NCBI GenBank assembly: GCA_027382625.1
Contig: JAJKFJ010021965.1
Span: 1-64,000, forward strand
Reading direction: 5' to 3'
Length of the DNA stretch: 64,000 nucleotides
Source: Tetmemena sp. SeJ-2015
Taxonomy: Eukaryota; Ciliophora; Spirotrichea; Sporadotrichida; Oxytrichidae
This document shows positions 1-15,100 of the stretch, piece by piece. Every line of letters starts with the position of its first letter. Positions within the stretch are counted from its first letter, which is position 1. The position numbers and the translations under genes are program-made. The notes below the pieces were generated by a model that saw only the letters and a list, made by a program, of their open reading frames with translations, ran no database searches and was not told the origin of the DNA.

Positions 1-190
1 TTCTGGGTGAAGATGAAGCGGAAAATCAGCAAGATAAATATGACGATGAAGCCGAAGACGAAGATGAAGATGAGGAAAATGATGACGCACCTGAACTAAT
101 CAAAAATGAGGAAGAGTTGCATCACTTAAGTAAACCAAAGAAACAATCTAAGGCTCAAATTATCATTGAAGCAGACCCATCTGATGATAT
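1..190 (+). CDS. Gene 1 MDS: acidic linker before a MIR repeat
   Basis: The frame starting at base 3 reads an Asp/Glu-rich run ending in IKNEEELHHLSKPKKQSK and then AQIIIEADPSDD. Gene 2 has the corresponding EPKIIIEIDTQENNK at about 40.78 kb, immediately before its MIR segment, which supports the frame and the 3' edge near 185-190. The window begins inside this MDS. The acidic run is typical of a flexible linker and is not conserved in detail between the paralogues. Confidence 0.75.
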
Positions 191-3100
191 AGTTTATATC
201 ATATTGATATCAAGGAGTTTTAAGAGCCAGTATGTGTAAAAATAACAAGCATTTTAATAATGATTAGAATATATTCTTCTTATATTCAGCTATAAGGATG
301 TCTGATTTCAGTTCTGGCATTTAAAGGTATATTTAGTATTACATGAATTAGAGCAGCAATTTTTTTAAATAAAAATCGTACTTTATAATTTAAAGAATAT
401 GTTAGAACAAAAGCACGAAAAATTGGACAATAATTTGTTAAATAAGTAAAAACTTGGTTTATTTTTATATACTGATATAATTTCATATATGCCTACAGTT
501 GTATTTTAATTTTAGTTTTAATAAAATTGTTATATTTATTTTAAGATTTCTTAATAACAAAGCTAAATATCTTTGGGAAATATAAAAACTGAAGCCATTC
601 GTCGCTAAATAAGTTGTTTAAAATGACTATAGCAATAATAGTTTAAAGAAAGAAAAAATTCTAAAATTTTTTTGTTTCTTTAGTTTTTTAAACTTGTTTT
701 TGTGTTTCATTTATTTAATTCTGAAAAACTAAATTTCGAATCCCCCAAATCAAAGTAAAAACTTATAGTTTTTAAAAATTTTAAAAAATTTTTATTAAAT
801 TGACTATAAATTGTTAAATTTAATCTTTATTTTTCGTTATAAATTAAAGAGAATATTACCGGCTTAAGCACATCTAGTCTGGTCTGTACCTCAATTATAA
901 AATGAAATAATACAATTAGGCTAACGAGGCATACACCTCCTTAGATGATAAAAACAAACCCACGGACCCTATTTATTTTCCTATAGCTTCAGGATAGTTT
1001 GTCTAACTCACATTAGGCGAACTCAAAGATTAGTGGGAGTATCTATTCCAAATCAGAAAGAACCAAAAGACAGATGAAGACTCAAAAAGAAAGAAAAAGA
1101 TAAATGAGCCTATCAAAAATCTCAATATCATACAGATATCAACCATTATTCAAATAAGATTGTTCATTTCATAAATTGTGAAGGAATATTTAAAAATCAA
1201 ATCATAAGCAATTGGTTCAGAATTAACTAAATAGAAACGAAATAATAATTTTATTGGCCAAATTATTGGCAACCTATTATTTTCCCTTACAAATAGCAAC
1301 ATTTAGATGCTCAATAATATGTTAACCCATCGAATTGTTTTCAGAGAATAGATTGCTCTCAAAATATAACTCATTTTCATAACCCAATAATGAATAAAAA
1401 TTCTACTTCATGGATAAAAGAAATAAATGAATTAATATAAATAAAAGGCATTTTATTCTTATGTTTAGGAAAAAAAAAGCAATCCCATTTTTTAATAAAT
1501 TTTATTGAAGACAAGAAGATTATTTAAAAAGCTTTAAATTTTTGCATTTTATGCTCACAAATTTCGGAAAAATTTTAATATTTTACCTAAAATAAAAAAA
1601 AGAAGAGTTTGAGGCGAGGGGCTCGTCAATATCATTTCTTTTCAGATTTTTAGCATTTCAGATTAGAATGATGATAAAGACCAAGCATCAAACGGCCATA
1701 CCAAATTTGTAAAGGCATGTGAAGTTCTCGTAACTGCTTGTTTCTTAAGCTCAGCAGGTCTATTTATGTATTCTGGTGTAATTTTTGTTTTGGCTTAGAG
1801 ATAATATTTTAAAGTATTTTAACAAAAGGAAACAAGAATTAATTTATATTATATCTCAAAATTAGATTTACTCTAAGATTCATGATTTTTAGTAACATTC
1901 TATATTTCTTTCTAAATTAATAATAATAATTTAGTATTTATTAGATTTGTATTAAGGAAGCTGCAATAAATAAAATCTGTCTGCACGTTTAATCTGTTGT
2001 AATCTCTAAATCCAATAAATAAAAGACAAAGGAAAAAATTTTAAAATGAAAAATTGATAACCTTGTTTTTTTTAAATATATTTTATTTAAATTTTATTTT
2101 TCAAAATTTTTATCAAATTTTTTTAAAAAATTTTCGTGAAATAATTTTATAACTTTAATTAAAAAAATTTTTTTTAAATGCGAAAAGCAATTTTTGAATT
2201 TTTGGATAAATTTTAAATTAATCTAAAATTTGATGACTTAATTTTTTTCTCTGATTCAGTAGGAAGAAGAAGACCACTCTATATCTCTTCATTTTCCACA
2301 TAACTTAAAATTCTTAATTGAGAACTCATAATCATAAATAAAAAAATATTTTTAATAAATTTAATTAGAAAATTACTTCTCACTGCGCGAAGATATATAA
2401 ATAAAGAAAAGAATGATTGAATTACCTCTTATTGTTGGCTGCAAGAATCCATACACGTTACAATTAAAAATTGTTTCTATATAATTAAAATTCTTTATCA
2501 TTATTTTTCTTTTTCTTGCTAAACATAGCAATTAGTGAATTATCCTAGAAAAAAATATTTGAAAAAAAACTCTTCATTCAAAACACTTTGATCAATACAT
2601 TCATTTAAAATACATCAAATTTAATATATAATTTTTTTTAAATCTTTTCTAATAATTTAATTGAAATGCAAAAATTTTTAGCTTAAAAATATAAATTCAA
2701 TTTAAATTTTATAAGAAAAAGTGCAAAAAAATTATTTGAATGTGGGTTTGAGCCGAAGGAAAACTAATCGAAGATTAAGTTTTAGATAGTTAAGGCCCCA
2801 AATGGGTAAGCTAATTTAGTGAGAATAGCTTTAAATCAACACAAATCTGCGATGGACTATTTCAAGAAGCTTAGAGATTTTGCAGAGGTTGATTTTGACA
2901 AATACGAAAAGGATTATAGTGTCAATAAGAATCAGTCTGCTATAACAACAGGCTCTTTCAATATAGAATTTTTATAGTTAAATCTATTATTCTTTAAATT
3001 AATTGAGGTTGATTTACTTTTTAAAAGTTTCTTGAATGGAATTCGGCATTCGTTAATTCAAATTTCCTTCCTGTTTAAAATTTATTTGTTTTAAAAAAAT

Positions 3101-6100
3101 AAATAACCAAGTCTCATTTGAGTAATACCAGACAAACTTTGGGATTAATATTTAAGACTCTTTATCCTGTTCATTTAAAAGATATGCTATTTATTATTCA
3201 ATTGAAATATCTATTTCTATTCCCTTGCTTCTTCTTAAAAATTCTTTACTTACTTTTTTTAATAAATATCCTCTTGCACAAAAGTTACAAAGACTATACA
3301 ATTAAATGATATTTGTTTAAATTTATAAAATTAATTTATAATAACTAGACTTAAATTTTATTGCTTATTCTATTTTAATTAATAAAATGATTTTCTAATT
3401 AACTTTTAAATTAAATAGAATAGAAAGATTAGCTTTTACAAACTATAGAAGGCCAGCCTATCATACACTCTGAGCAAAACGATAATTAAAGATAATTACA
3501 AAGCGACTACGAATATTATATAGAGAGGGCCCAGTAGTTAAAAAATACTCAAAATACTGAACATAAAAATATTGTTAATTTCACTATAAATGTTTGATAA
3601 TATTATTATCATAAGCTATATAAATGGCTTGGGATGGACAAAATAATTTATTAAATTTTCTTTTTCGTTGGTTTTATTTAGCAATAAGGGAGATTCATTC
3701 GTGAAAAATTACTCTAAATACTATCTTAAGAGAGCTCAATAGAAAGAGGGCAAATTTAATCTATAAGAAATTTATGCTATATTTTAAGGAAAAATAAAAT
3801 TTAAAATATTTTCTATCATCTAGAATAAATAAATATAAATAAGTTTAAATTTATTGATTATAATATTTTAAAATTTGAAAAGTAAACCACTAGCTTTAAA
3901 AAGAACCTTGTAAACTTGAAATAATACTCATTATAATTTTTAAAAATTAGCAAACTACCTAGGGATAATATTAAAGCCATAACTCATAATCCTTAAGATA
4001 AAACTACAATGACCCATATAATCATGATATGAAGGGAGCTCTTTTTTTCCTCATATATCTCATTTAATGATTAATATTTTTAAATAAAGAAACGCTTGCG
4101 CCATTTTTTTAGATTAAGTTTATAATCTTAGCTGATGTGAATTGAGCTACTCAAAAAAAGCAATTATGGTGTTTTCATGCTATTTTAAAATAAAAGGGAC
4201 CTATATTAATATAATATCCTCTATATCTTTTAATTTTTAATAAAACAAGAAATAAACTTTAAGATAACTGAGTGAAACCAATCTAGATGAGTATAAGATG
4301 CTTTAAACTTATCTTAACGAGCAAGTTAAAAATAAATAATGTATGTTATATTGCAAGGCCTAATAAATGTTTATGTTAAAATGCTAGAGCTTATTACTCT
4401 AAAAACGACCCCACGATGGTAGCGGTATTTATTCTCCAAGTATAAGAGAAATAAGGGCGAGATACTTTTTTACACACTCATATATTTTATACTTAGATCA
4501 CTTAAAAGTTTAAACATTTTCTGAGTTCTTCCAACCAAGAATTATCTATATTGAAAGCTGTCTGAGAGAAAGCTATTAGCTGGAATGTGCAAACTGAAGC
4601 TCATTACTAATTTTTTCCTTAATTATTGGGCCTTAAAAAAAACTTATAGGAGACTTTAGGCGAGTTCCTTATCTACTATGAATGAAAATTTGTCTTTCCA
4701 CTAAAATAGAATTCTAGATATATTTAATTAAAAATTTATAAATACATTCAAAAATTACTACCCATTTGAATACTTTAATTTATATAAATACTTCATAAAT
4801 ATTATTTCTCACAAATCGAATCTCCACCCAAAATTTTGAATACTACAGACTAAATTCTCTTAAATTTAAGGAAGAAAAGATACAAGCTGATTTGAAAAAA
4901 TATTAGCAGTACATTGAAAACCATGATAATTTATTAGAGAAAAATTCTAATCATGATCTTAGAAAATCTTAGAAATATTATTTAGATTTTGAAGAAAATT
5001 TATTTTAAATGTTGCTATTTTAATTATGAATCAAATTTTCTTAGAAATGAATAAATTAAAAAAAGAGACAGTAAGGTATTAGTTCTTAAGAGTTTATACA
5101 TTGTAAAAATGCATAAAACTATAAGATATATATATATCCTCGAAACCTTTATAAGGTTGGGAGCTTAGTTTTAAAGAAATTAAAATTAATGATTTTGTGG
5201 ATGAATTTTTTGAAGTTGAAATATAGCTCATAAAATTAGTTTGATTTATTTATAGCAATATAAAATCATTACCAAGTTAAGTATAATTTTTATTTTGTTC
5301 ACCTCATTTGTCTTTTAATTAAAAAAAATTTGAATTATCATATCATAAACAGCAATTTAGATTTTTAAATACATTAGAAATAAGATGTGGACATATTAAA
5401 GAGCAACTCGAATCTTAATTCAGTTAAATTAAAGAAGCAGGAACGAGAAATAGATGAAGAACCTTATTCCATAGTGAAGCCAATAGTTTCTTCAATATCA
5501 GCTGAAATTCTGCAAATCATCCTACTATTCAATATATTCAATATATTCTATATTATGTAATTAATGCAATTTTAGAGCAATAATGATTACAGAAAACGAG
5601 AAAGTAGATAAAGAATTAGACAAGCATCCCAATATCCTATTTCTTATAAATTTAATATCTTTTATAAGTCTAATTATGACCTAATATAAAGTATTTAAAT
5701 ATGTTACAATGAACAAAATTAATATAATCTCCTAAGTATTAAGATTATAAATTATTTTTAAATGAAAAAATCTAAGTTTATATTTTTAATGGGTGTGTCT
5801 TGATTTTTTCCTAAAGAATCAAATGATGTAATACGCTCAGAATCTAAAACATGCTTGAAAAGGGCTACCCCAAAGAAATACCATGCATATGAGGGATTTA
5901 ATGAAAAATAAATTAATGGCCTCTTCTGTCAAGCATCTATGATTCCAAGGAACAAATTATTCTATAAATAAATAGCTAATAAATAGATTTTTTTTTTGCC
6001 TTATAATGAGGATTTATTATATAGCTAATTTAATTAAATGCCCTTCTTTTCTTATTAAGTTAAGTTAACTTTAAGTGAGGATTATACTTTTTTTATTCTA

Positions 6101-9100
6101 ATTTAATTGAAGGAGTATTAATTTTAGATCCAGCTTTCAAAGCAATCTGAGTTACTCTAGGTTGATTTCTTTAATTCCTTGATCATATTTCAAATTTGCT
6201 CCAAATTATTACCAAAATGAAAGCTATTGTATCATACTAAATTTTCGTCTCATTTAAATACCCTTTTATTACCAAGATATTAACTTAATATCCGAATCAG
6301 ATGGTTTTCTTATTTTTTTATTTGTATTATCTAATAAGCGTGACCTTTTGTCGCAATATGCTCCTGAAATAATGATTCCAGCTCAAAATAATATACACAA
6401 TTGATATTGTAATTTAATTATTTCAGTAGTTACTTGGCGATAACATTAAGAAAGCTAATAAAATTTTCAAAGTTTCTTATGGATTATCACGGCTAAAAAA
6501 GTAAAGAGGAGACCACTAGAGTTGCAAAGATTTGAATGAATAGTAGCTCTAATCTCTCAAGAATTTAAAGCGCTGGATAGAGCTTATATTTGATCCATAC
6601 AATAATTAGGACAATGAGTCAAACCTGAGACAGCAAATTATTTTCTTCAAGGTCATTAATCTAATCTGCCAAGATTAAAATGGAAATGGAATATATGAGA
6701 ACCAAACGCTTGTTTACAACAAACTTCTCAAGAAAGATAACAGACTCAGGACAATTTATTTCTCACTCCTGGATATATAAATATTATAATCCACTAAGTT
6801 AAATTTACTAAAGATATTCTTTTTAGCAGAAGGTTAGCTAAATAATTTAAGACCCAATTAAGATGTAATTTATTAATTTTGTTTTCTAGTCAATCATATG
6901 CTAAATGCAAATCTTATATTTTATTATTCCAGATTTTCTAGATTAACAAACCGTAGAGATAAAAAATATTAATTTTAAATTTTATACTCTTCCATCATAA
7001 AGAGTGAATTAGATAAGAAAATGTATTTATTTAATTATTAATTTGAAAAATGATCTTTATTTTAAGTCTAAATCATTTAAAAAACATCTAATTCATTTAT
7101 GATTAAAATTATTTTAAAAGAAAAAATATTATTTTTGGAGTCAAATAACAACAATCAGCTTGTTCCTCACATTTAGTTCTCAATATCTGGAAATGACTAA
7201 GATGGTTTGAGTAATAGTACATGATCGACGTCAATTGCGTAAATGGAATAAGCTGAAATGAATGAATGGAACTTAGGAACTAGCAGTAGTAGTAGTAACG
7301 TAACGAGTTAGCCAACTTTTAATTAATTTTTAATCACGATTCTTATCACTAAGTTTGATTAAAATTTAATTGGTCTCTATTTTTTATTAAATTTGGCAGC
7401 CACATAGACTAAGAATTATATTATGTTTTTTTATTTATCGAATTGCTTTAATATCAAAAATTGAGTAGACCTAGCTAATTAGAATATTTCTTCAAGGATG
7501 CTAAACCTTTCTTCAAATGAAATATTTTTAATTTAACTATGATTTACCCTTAATAAATTTTCAAATTTATACTATAAGTTTTAACAAATATACGATAATT
7601 TAATCCTTTAGAAAATGACATGGAGTTCTTTTTAAAGCAAAACCATTTGCTTCGAAACCTCATGGAGAAGAAAGATGAAAAAAGCAACTAGTTTAAGAAG
7701 CAAAAGAGGACTCCCCCCATTAAAATGCTTGGGCTTTTCGATCCTAACTCAGAGAATACCAATTTAATAATTTAAAATTATAAACAATTTTGACTATAAG
7801 CCTTATGCTAAGTATTTGTGCTCTTATCTGGAGACAATAATATCTTGCATCAGAAATGGTCACAGTAAAGCAAAAAATCATCCTAAAGCTATCGGATTAA
7901 ATGCAGTTTTTAAATACAGTCATATTAATTTATAGTTTTTGCGATAACTGTCATTTAACAAACTCAGTCTTACAAGTTAAAAGAAATACTGTTAAAGCTT
8001 TTATCGAATCTCTTTATCAATAATGATGTGATATACAGTAGTCAATTCGCAGTCAATAACAGATGCTATTAGTAAGCTACATATCAAGATTTAACATTAT
8101 TTTAGCTGGGAAAAGATCAAGAAAGGTGAGACCAATCATAAATATTTGCAGTTTAAAATAGAAAAATAAAAATCAATGAATTATAATCTTTAAATCATTA
8201 CATTAAAATTTACTAATGCATTGTATCTAAAAGCTAAGCAAATAATTTTATTTTTAGTTCAGAAGTTAAAAAGAACTTGAGGAGGAGAATGGACAACTAG
8301 GGGATAATGAGAAACTAAACTAAAGATAGGAACAGCTATGTAAGTATTGCTAAAGAAACATAGAGTTAATTTCATTATTTTCTATAAAACAATTTCTAAC
8401 TTTGCCAGCTTAATATTTCTCTAAATCTTTTAAGTTTCTATTTATACAGATTTATTTTGAGACTATTTCTTGTAGAGTAAAAGTAGAAAGAAAATGAAAA
8501 TTGGAACAAGCAGAAAAAATAGGTTTACAAATATTTACCTGACCTGATCGAAAGAATACTTATGATAGATACTTTTTGGACATCAGAGAAAGAAGGAGAA
8601 TACTTATAAGATCCTGAGTGGAAGGAAATATCAAATAACCCAAAATCTAGATTAATTCTGATTGCTGCTGCTTTGTAATGCTCTTAAGATCTCATCTATT
8701 GCGATAAAACATCTTCTGTTCTTATGCATAAAATCATTTATGCGGCTGCAATTATATTATAAATCAAAGAAATATGACTCTTATAAAGTAATTAATTATA
8801 TTTTCCTGGTTCAAGTTCAGAAATAATTAGGATAAAAATAGTGATGCATCTAAGTCTTCATTAATAGAAGACGAGGAGAAGAAAAATATTTTCAGCAAAT
8901 TTAGACTCTTCTAACTCTTTAATATAGCCAGAATTAATAATAACAAGCTAAAAAAGCTCCTTGAAGATATATATCTTCTCCTCCTTTAAAATCTGGTAGT
9001 ATAGGATAAATACGATTAATTTATCAGAGATTGCAATTTTTAAGTGAAAGTAAGAAAAAAATTATTTACCAACTGAATAAATTATAAATAAATAATAATC

Positions 9101-12100
9101 ATAATCAGATTGATTTATATAAAATAATAGAAGAGCAGAATAATGAGCACTTTGATTTATCTCCCTCTAGCTTGTTATAAAATTATATGGTAAGTATATA
9201 AATAAAGTAATCATTTTTTTCATTTGATTAACTTTTGAGCTTTTAGTAAATTAGTTTAGCGATGATAATTCTCATTCTCACCATTAGTTTTATTGATATA
9301 GACAAGAATATAAAGAGACGAAATAGAGATTGGATCAACATAAACTGAGTAGAGATTAGATTTTAGTTTAAGTCAAGAGCTTCTTCTAAAGTAATTGACC
9401 TAAATAGCTTGAGAAGCTGAGGTATAATAGTCAAAAAGTAAATTTACTGAGAGTTAAACTCATTTAAATTAGAAAAGATCATTTAGAAAGACTCCGTTTT
9501 TTAAATTCAGAAGGGAGAATACTAAAGATCAATTTATAATGCACTAATAAATGATGAAATTAGGATGAAGATCACTGACCGTAAATATTTTGCCAGTACA
9601 AAAGTTCAAAACTATTTGTTTTTTTATAATGTCAATTTTAATAATGAAATCGTATTCATCCTATAATTTGCCAAAAGAGGACTGATTAGAGGATCATGAT
9701 TAATGTTTATTAAATTGATTATTAATAAGATTACTTTAAGGGATTTCACTTGGAATATAGGGAAAGAGTTTGATTAGGAGCAAAACTCTTTAATAAAAAA
9801 GGTTAAGAAAGGAATAGCTCAGTAACTTTTGAAAAAGGGAATCACAATTAAGATCAAATTCAATTATTTACTTAGATTTTATTTTTATTTTTTGTAAATA
9901 TCACATAAATTCTGCACAAAAATAATCAAATATTTTTTTAATGATAATTTTATAGTAAGACCTTCCACTAAACTTAAGTTTAAAAGAAGAAATTATTTTT
10001 ATTATAAATTTACTCAAAATTATTTTCTCAGATTTAACTTGTGATTGAAATTAGACGTAAATATAGAGTTTTGAGATTGGCCTTAATAGAATTGTCCTTA
10101 AAAATATATTTAGAGAAGTTTTATTTTTACATCTTGCAAACCATTTAAATATATTATAATCAGAGAGGCCTAGATTGCTTATCTCTAGCCCTTCCTTTTC
10201 ATCAAAATTGTAAAAAAAAATATACAAATAAGTGGAATTAGTACTTTTATCAAATATAATTTATATTAAAAAATTCAAAACCTTGAAAATAATTTGAGAA
10301 GTATTTTTCTTTAATATTTCAATTAATAAACAGGATGATATTATAACATAAATTAAAAAGTTGCTGAGTTTTGAAGCTGAAGGGGATTTAATTTTTTCAG
10401 ACTCTTACATAATGAATATTTCAAAGTAAAGTGAGAGATAAAGATGCCTCAAAATAAAATATATTATTTTATGGTGAAAGTTAACTGTATCTACTTTTTT
10501 AGCTTTAAAAATGAGTCCAAATTTTAATTTAAGAATAAATAGCGCAAGTAATGAAGGAAAAAAATTTTCATCAAGATAACATATAGAATTATTATATTAT
10601 TAAATTGTATAATATTATTTCCCTCAACTACAATTTGAATTTTTAATATAAAATCTGTTAAGAGATCTTAAAATAATTTTAAAAAGAATAAAATGTTCTG
10701 AGCTATAAATTAATTTAATTATGTTTAATGCGAATAGTTAAATAGGTTTTTCTAAATAAGAACAAAAGATCAATAGGAATTGAAATATGAATTAAAAGAG
10801 ACTCTTCTCTTTCTTATATTTGACAAGAAACTTAATAGTTCAGCTAAAAAACTTGCCTTTGAAGTGTTAATGCTAAATTTTGAAGCAGTGAATTCTCTTC
10901 ATAAAGAACTAGGAAAGGTTTAATTTATAAAAATGCTCAAATTATAATTCAAAATTAAATTCAGAATTTAATAAAAATAAATGAAAAGTTTTAAATTTAT
11001 GAGGGTTAAGCTTTTACCTATTTAGCTTGACCTTGGTCTTGTTTGATAACGATTAAATTTAATATGAATACTTTTTTCTTTCATGACAATAGTTGGTGTC
11101 AACGAAGAGATTATTATGCTTTTTAGTTCTAAACAAAAAAAGTTACAATTTTATATATTACTAAGAGGCAATTCTTTCCAAAAATATTTCTAAGGAGAAC
11201 TTATTTTAATACTTAATCCCATAGTAATAAAATAATCCAAAAGAACTAATTTTAAAGATTTTATATTCTTTATTTAATTAAAATAAAATTATTTATTTCT
11301 CTTTCTTATACATTCTGAATAATTAAACAAGTTAGAAGATAAAAATTATTAAATCAAATTTGTTTCATAAAAAATTGTGAACATTTTTAAAGGTATTCTT
11401 TATAACTGAGGAAATTTAAAAGGACTATCAGAAATTATAGAGCTAAAGACAGGAAATTACAAAAATGTCCCATAATATTTTATAATATTTTCTTTCTAAT
11501 ATGATCTGGAAAAGTTATAAGAAAAAGATTAATGATGATCCAAAAGTAGATAGTCAAAAATATTTTTTATCAAAAAATAAAAACAATATCCTAGTGGTTT
11601 AATGTCACAAATAGGAGCAACAATATGTCTTTATAAAACCTAAATGAGTTTCATTTAGCATGAATAGAAAAAAAAAATTGAAAGGAAAAGGTATTAAGAA
11701 TATGAGCAATCTAATTTAGAGTCAGTTTTATTTTCCTATTATCTAAAGATTAGCATTCACCATAAAATAATATTTTTATAAAAAAATTAAAAAGTTTTAT
11801 ATTTCATTTGTATCAGATATCCTTATTTAATGACTCATTGCACATTTATATTTTTGTTGACAGGAGATTTTTATAGTTAAAAACTTAACTTAATAAAAGG
11901 TAGATGTAATTTGGCTTAGGCAAAACTTTACAAGATGGCATTCCATCTAATCAAATAGCAATCCATAATTTAGTGTGAGTTTTTTCGTAAACTAATCTTT
12001 AAAGAACTGCTTCGTAAATATAAATCCGCAATCACGTTTCAAAGCTTTCATTTAATTTATTAAACTTTTTTTGTTAGCATGTAATTATTCTTGCAATATT

Positions 12101-15100
12101 TTTAAAGGAGAAAATATGATGCTATATTAAAATGCCAATTAATTATCAGAATCTATAAATATTTCCCCATTTTATAAAATAAAAATAAGAATTGAATATA
12201 TATGATAAAGAGAAAGCACTTAAAGAGATGTAGGATGCTAAATATAATATAAATATCCAATAAGATTTATAAATATATTTATAAAATACTAAGTTCATTC
12301 ATCTTAAATAAAACTTTCTTATGATTTTAAAGCTAAAAAATATAAATTAAAAGTGTTAAACATTTGAAAAATCGATGATTAATTCAATTAAAAAAATGTA
12401 TATAAAGATAGTATAAATAAATTTTAATGGAAATTATTTACATCTTATTCCAAATATTTTAGTATTGAATAATAAGAAAAGGTGCTTTTCTTAACATTAA
12501 ATAAATTTTTTCTTTAATGAATCAAACTTTCTCAATTCTGATTTAGAGAGAAAATATTTTTTGATTAAAAATATGAGAAATTATTTGTCTGTCTCTCACA
12601 AATCTTTTAATTTTATGATTAAATCATACAATATTGAAAAATTATTTATGCTAAAACAATGTAAGCTCTGAATGGAGAAATAGAAAATTTGGTAAATGAA
12701 ATAAAACTAAATGAAAAGAGCTTTAAAATGAAGTAGCACATGCTGAGACTACTAGAATTCCCTAAGCTACTAATCGATGGAATTATGAAAAACATTTACT
12801 ATGATGAGAAGTACCTGCCACTATTCAGAAAAATCATGAACTTAAATCATTTTAATACTAAAACTTTTATTTTAAAATTCACTATAATAAAAATACAATA
12901 AAATATAATAAAATAAAAATAAAAATAAAACATTTGAGCATAAAAAAAGAATAATCAGATTCCAATCTCAAACAATAGAGATCAGACAAGATTATACAGC
13001 TCATAATCACTATTAAATATGTCTTGCAGAAGACGATTAAGTTAGAGTGAATTAGCGAGATATTTAATATATATTTGATTTGCTTATCTAGTACTAATCT
13101 ATACCTCTACCCTCTTAAATATGGGGACTCAAGTCCATCAAGGAGCCGCTCTCCCTCCTTCACTGGTACTCTCTAGCCGTAGGCATCACTGACCAGGGGG
13201 GTCACTACCGATCGCCACAAGAGGACTCGGGCGTTGACACTCACTGCACAGGGCAATAGGAATCCCTGCCGTACAAACCCTCCCTGACTGAGGGCGTGAG
13301 CTGCCGGTCACTCGGGGGCCTCGGGCGCCATGCCTGGGGGCTCAGTTGACTGGTGAGAGCGTGCACTCTGCCTCCAATGCAAGATCTCGGGGTAGCCTCA
13401 TAGTCGGTAGTCATATGGTGTTTGGACTCTAAGCTTATAGTCTGCTGCTATTGCTGTTGCTGCTATTGCTGTTGCTGTTATTATTGTTATTTAATTATTA
13501 TTATTATTCCCACTTTTTCCAAACTCCATCTTTTTCGTCTTCCTCATCGTCATCATCATCGTCTTCTGCAAGACATATTTAATAGTAATTCAAATACAAA
13601 TTTGTAATTTTATAGCTCAAAAGATTTTTATAATTAAGTCAAATAATCATATAATTCAAATTAATATAATTATAATATGAGAATTCATAAAAATGATTTT
13701 TAATAAGTATTTTTGTATATAATTTATGTGTTAATTCTTTTAACTTCTTGTATCTCTATTCCTAGAACAATAAAACAAATAAAATTATTATAGTAACTAA
13801 CTCAGTAGTGTTAAATTGATTTATTTTTAAATTAAATACTCTTAAGAAAATTATGAATTATCAAAATATTTATGTGCTATCTACTTTACATAAAAGTAAT
13901 TGTTATATTAAAATATTTCAAATTTTTGATGTTGCTCTTAAAAAGATTTAATCTTAATCTTTTAATTGAAATCATGAATAATTAATAACTTCACTTTTCT
14001 AACCATAATTTTTTAAAAACTAATTTTTATCCAAAAATTTTATTAACGAAATAAAATATTAAAATTTTGAACGAAGCAGGCATTTTAGAAATTCTTTTAA
14101 AAGTTATTCTATTCTTGACTAATTTCTACAATTTAAAAAAGGTTTAAATGCACTACTATATTGCTTTGAGCTTTATGTATTGATAAACTCATCTTATATA
14201 TAAAATATAACTAGTCCCTCTCAATAATTTCTGCATATTTTTAAAGGGATTTAAGTTAGATAATGACTTCAGATAGATAATTGAATTTTAATTATAGTTC
14301 ATAAAAGAATTTGGGGGGGGGCCTTTCCTCGTCATCTACTTTTTTCATGAAAATATGAAAAATCATGATCTAGCCTAAAATTAGCCATAAACACTAGTTT
14401 TTTAGTCCAAATTAAAATTCAAAGGGTCTACTCAGGGAAAATTCTTTATTTAGAAAAGTATCATTAATTTTTCAAAAATAAACTGTATATTTTATCTTTC
14501 AGAATTTTTTATTTAAAACTAGCTGTATTTTATATAAAACTTATGGAATACCTAGAACAATACTTTTAATAGACATATTTATATTTAAATAAATGAATGG
14601 CTTATGTTTTATTGATAGATTTAAGTATAAAGATGATTCTAAGAGCTTCGTAAATTAATCGAGAGATCTCTGAGCTTCTGAAATTTTTATCTTAAACTTG
14701 TTAAATTCAACCTATTTTTTATTTATATAACAATACTTTTGCAATTTTATTTTTTTCTAATCAAATTTTTTTCAAAGATCTTTTTAAATTAGCAAAATAA
14801 ACAATATGGACTAGATAGACACTTTGAATTTTAATTTGGACTAAAAAACTGGTGTTTTTTGGCTAATTTTAGGCTAGATCATGATTTTTCATATTTTCAT
14901 GAAAAAAGTGGATGACGAGGAAAGGCCCCCCCCCAAGAATTTTTATAAAATAATTGTTAAAAAATTAATTTTCATAAACCTTCAATAGCCATTCTTATTA
15001 TTTTCTTGAATAGAGGGTTTTAATGAGGAGAATTCGAAGACTTTGATTGATTACTTAGAATATCTTTCATCTTTGTCTTAGATTGAAATTCAAAATGAGA

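Noticed and set aside
13422..13607. Plus-strand 61-codon Cys/Tyr-rich ORF
   Set aside because: It is the translation of a trinucleotide tract; the minus strand gives the more plausible acidic/Asn-rich reading.
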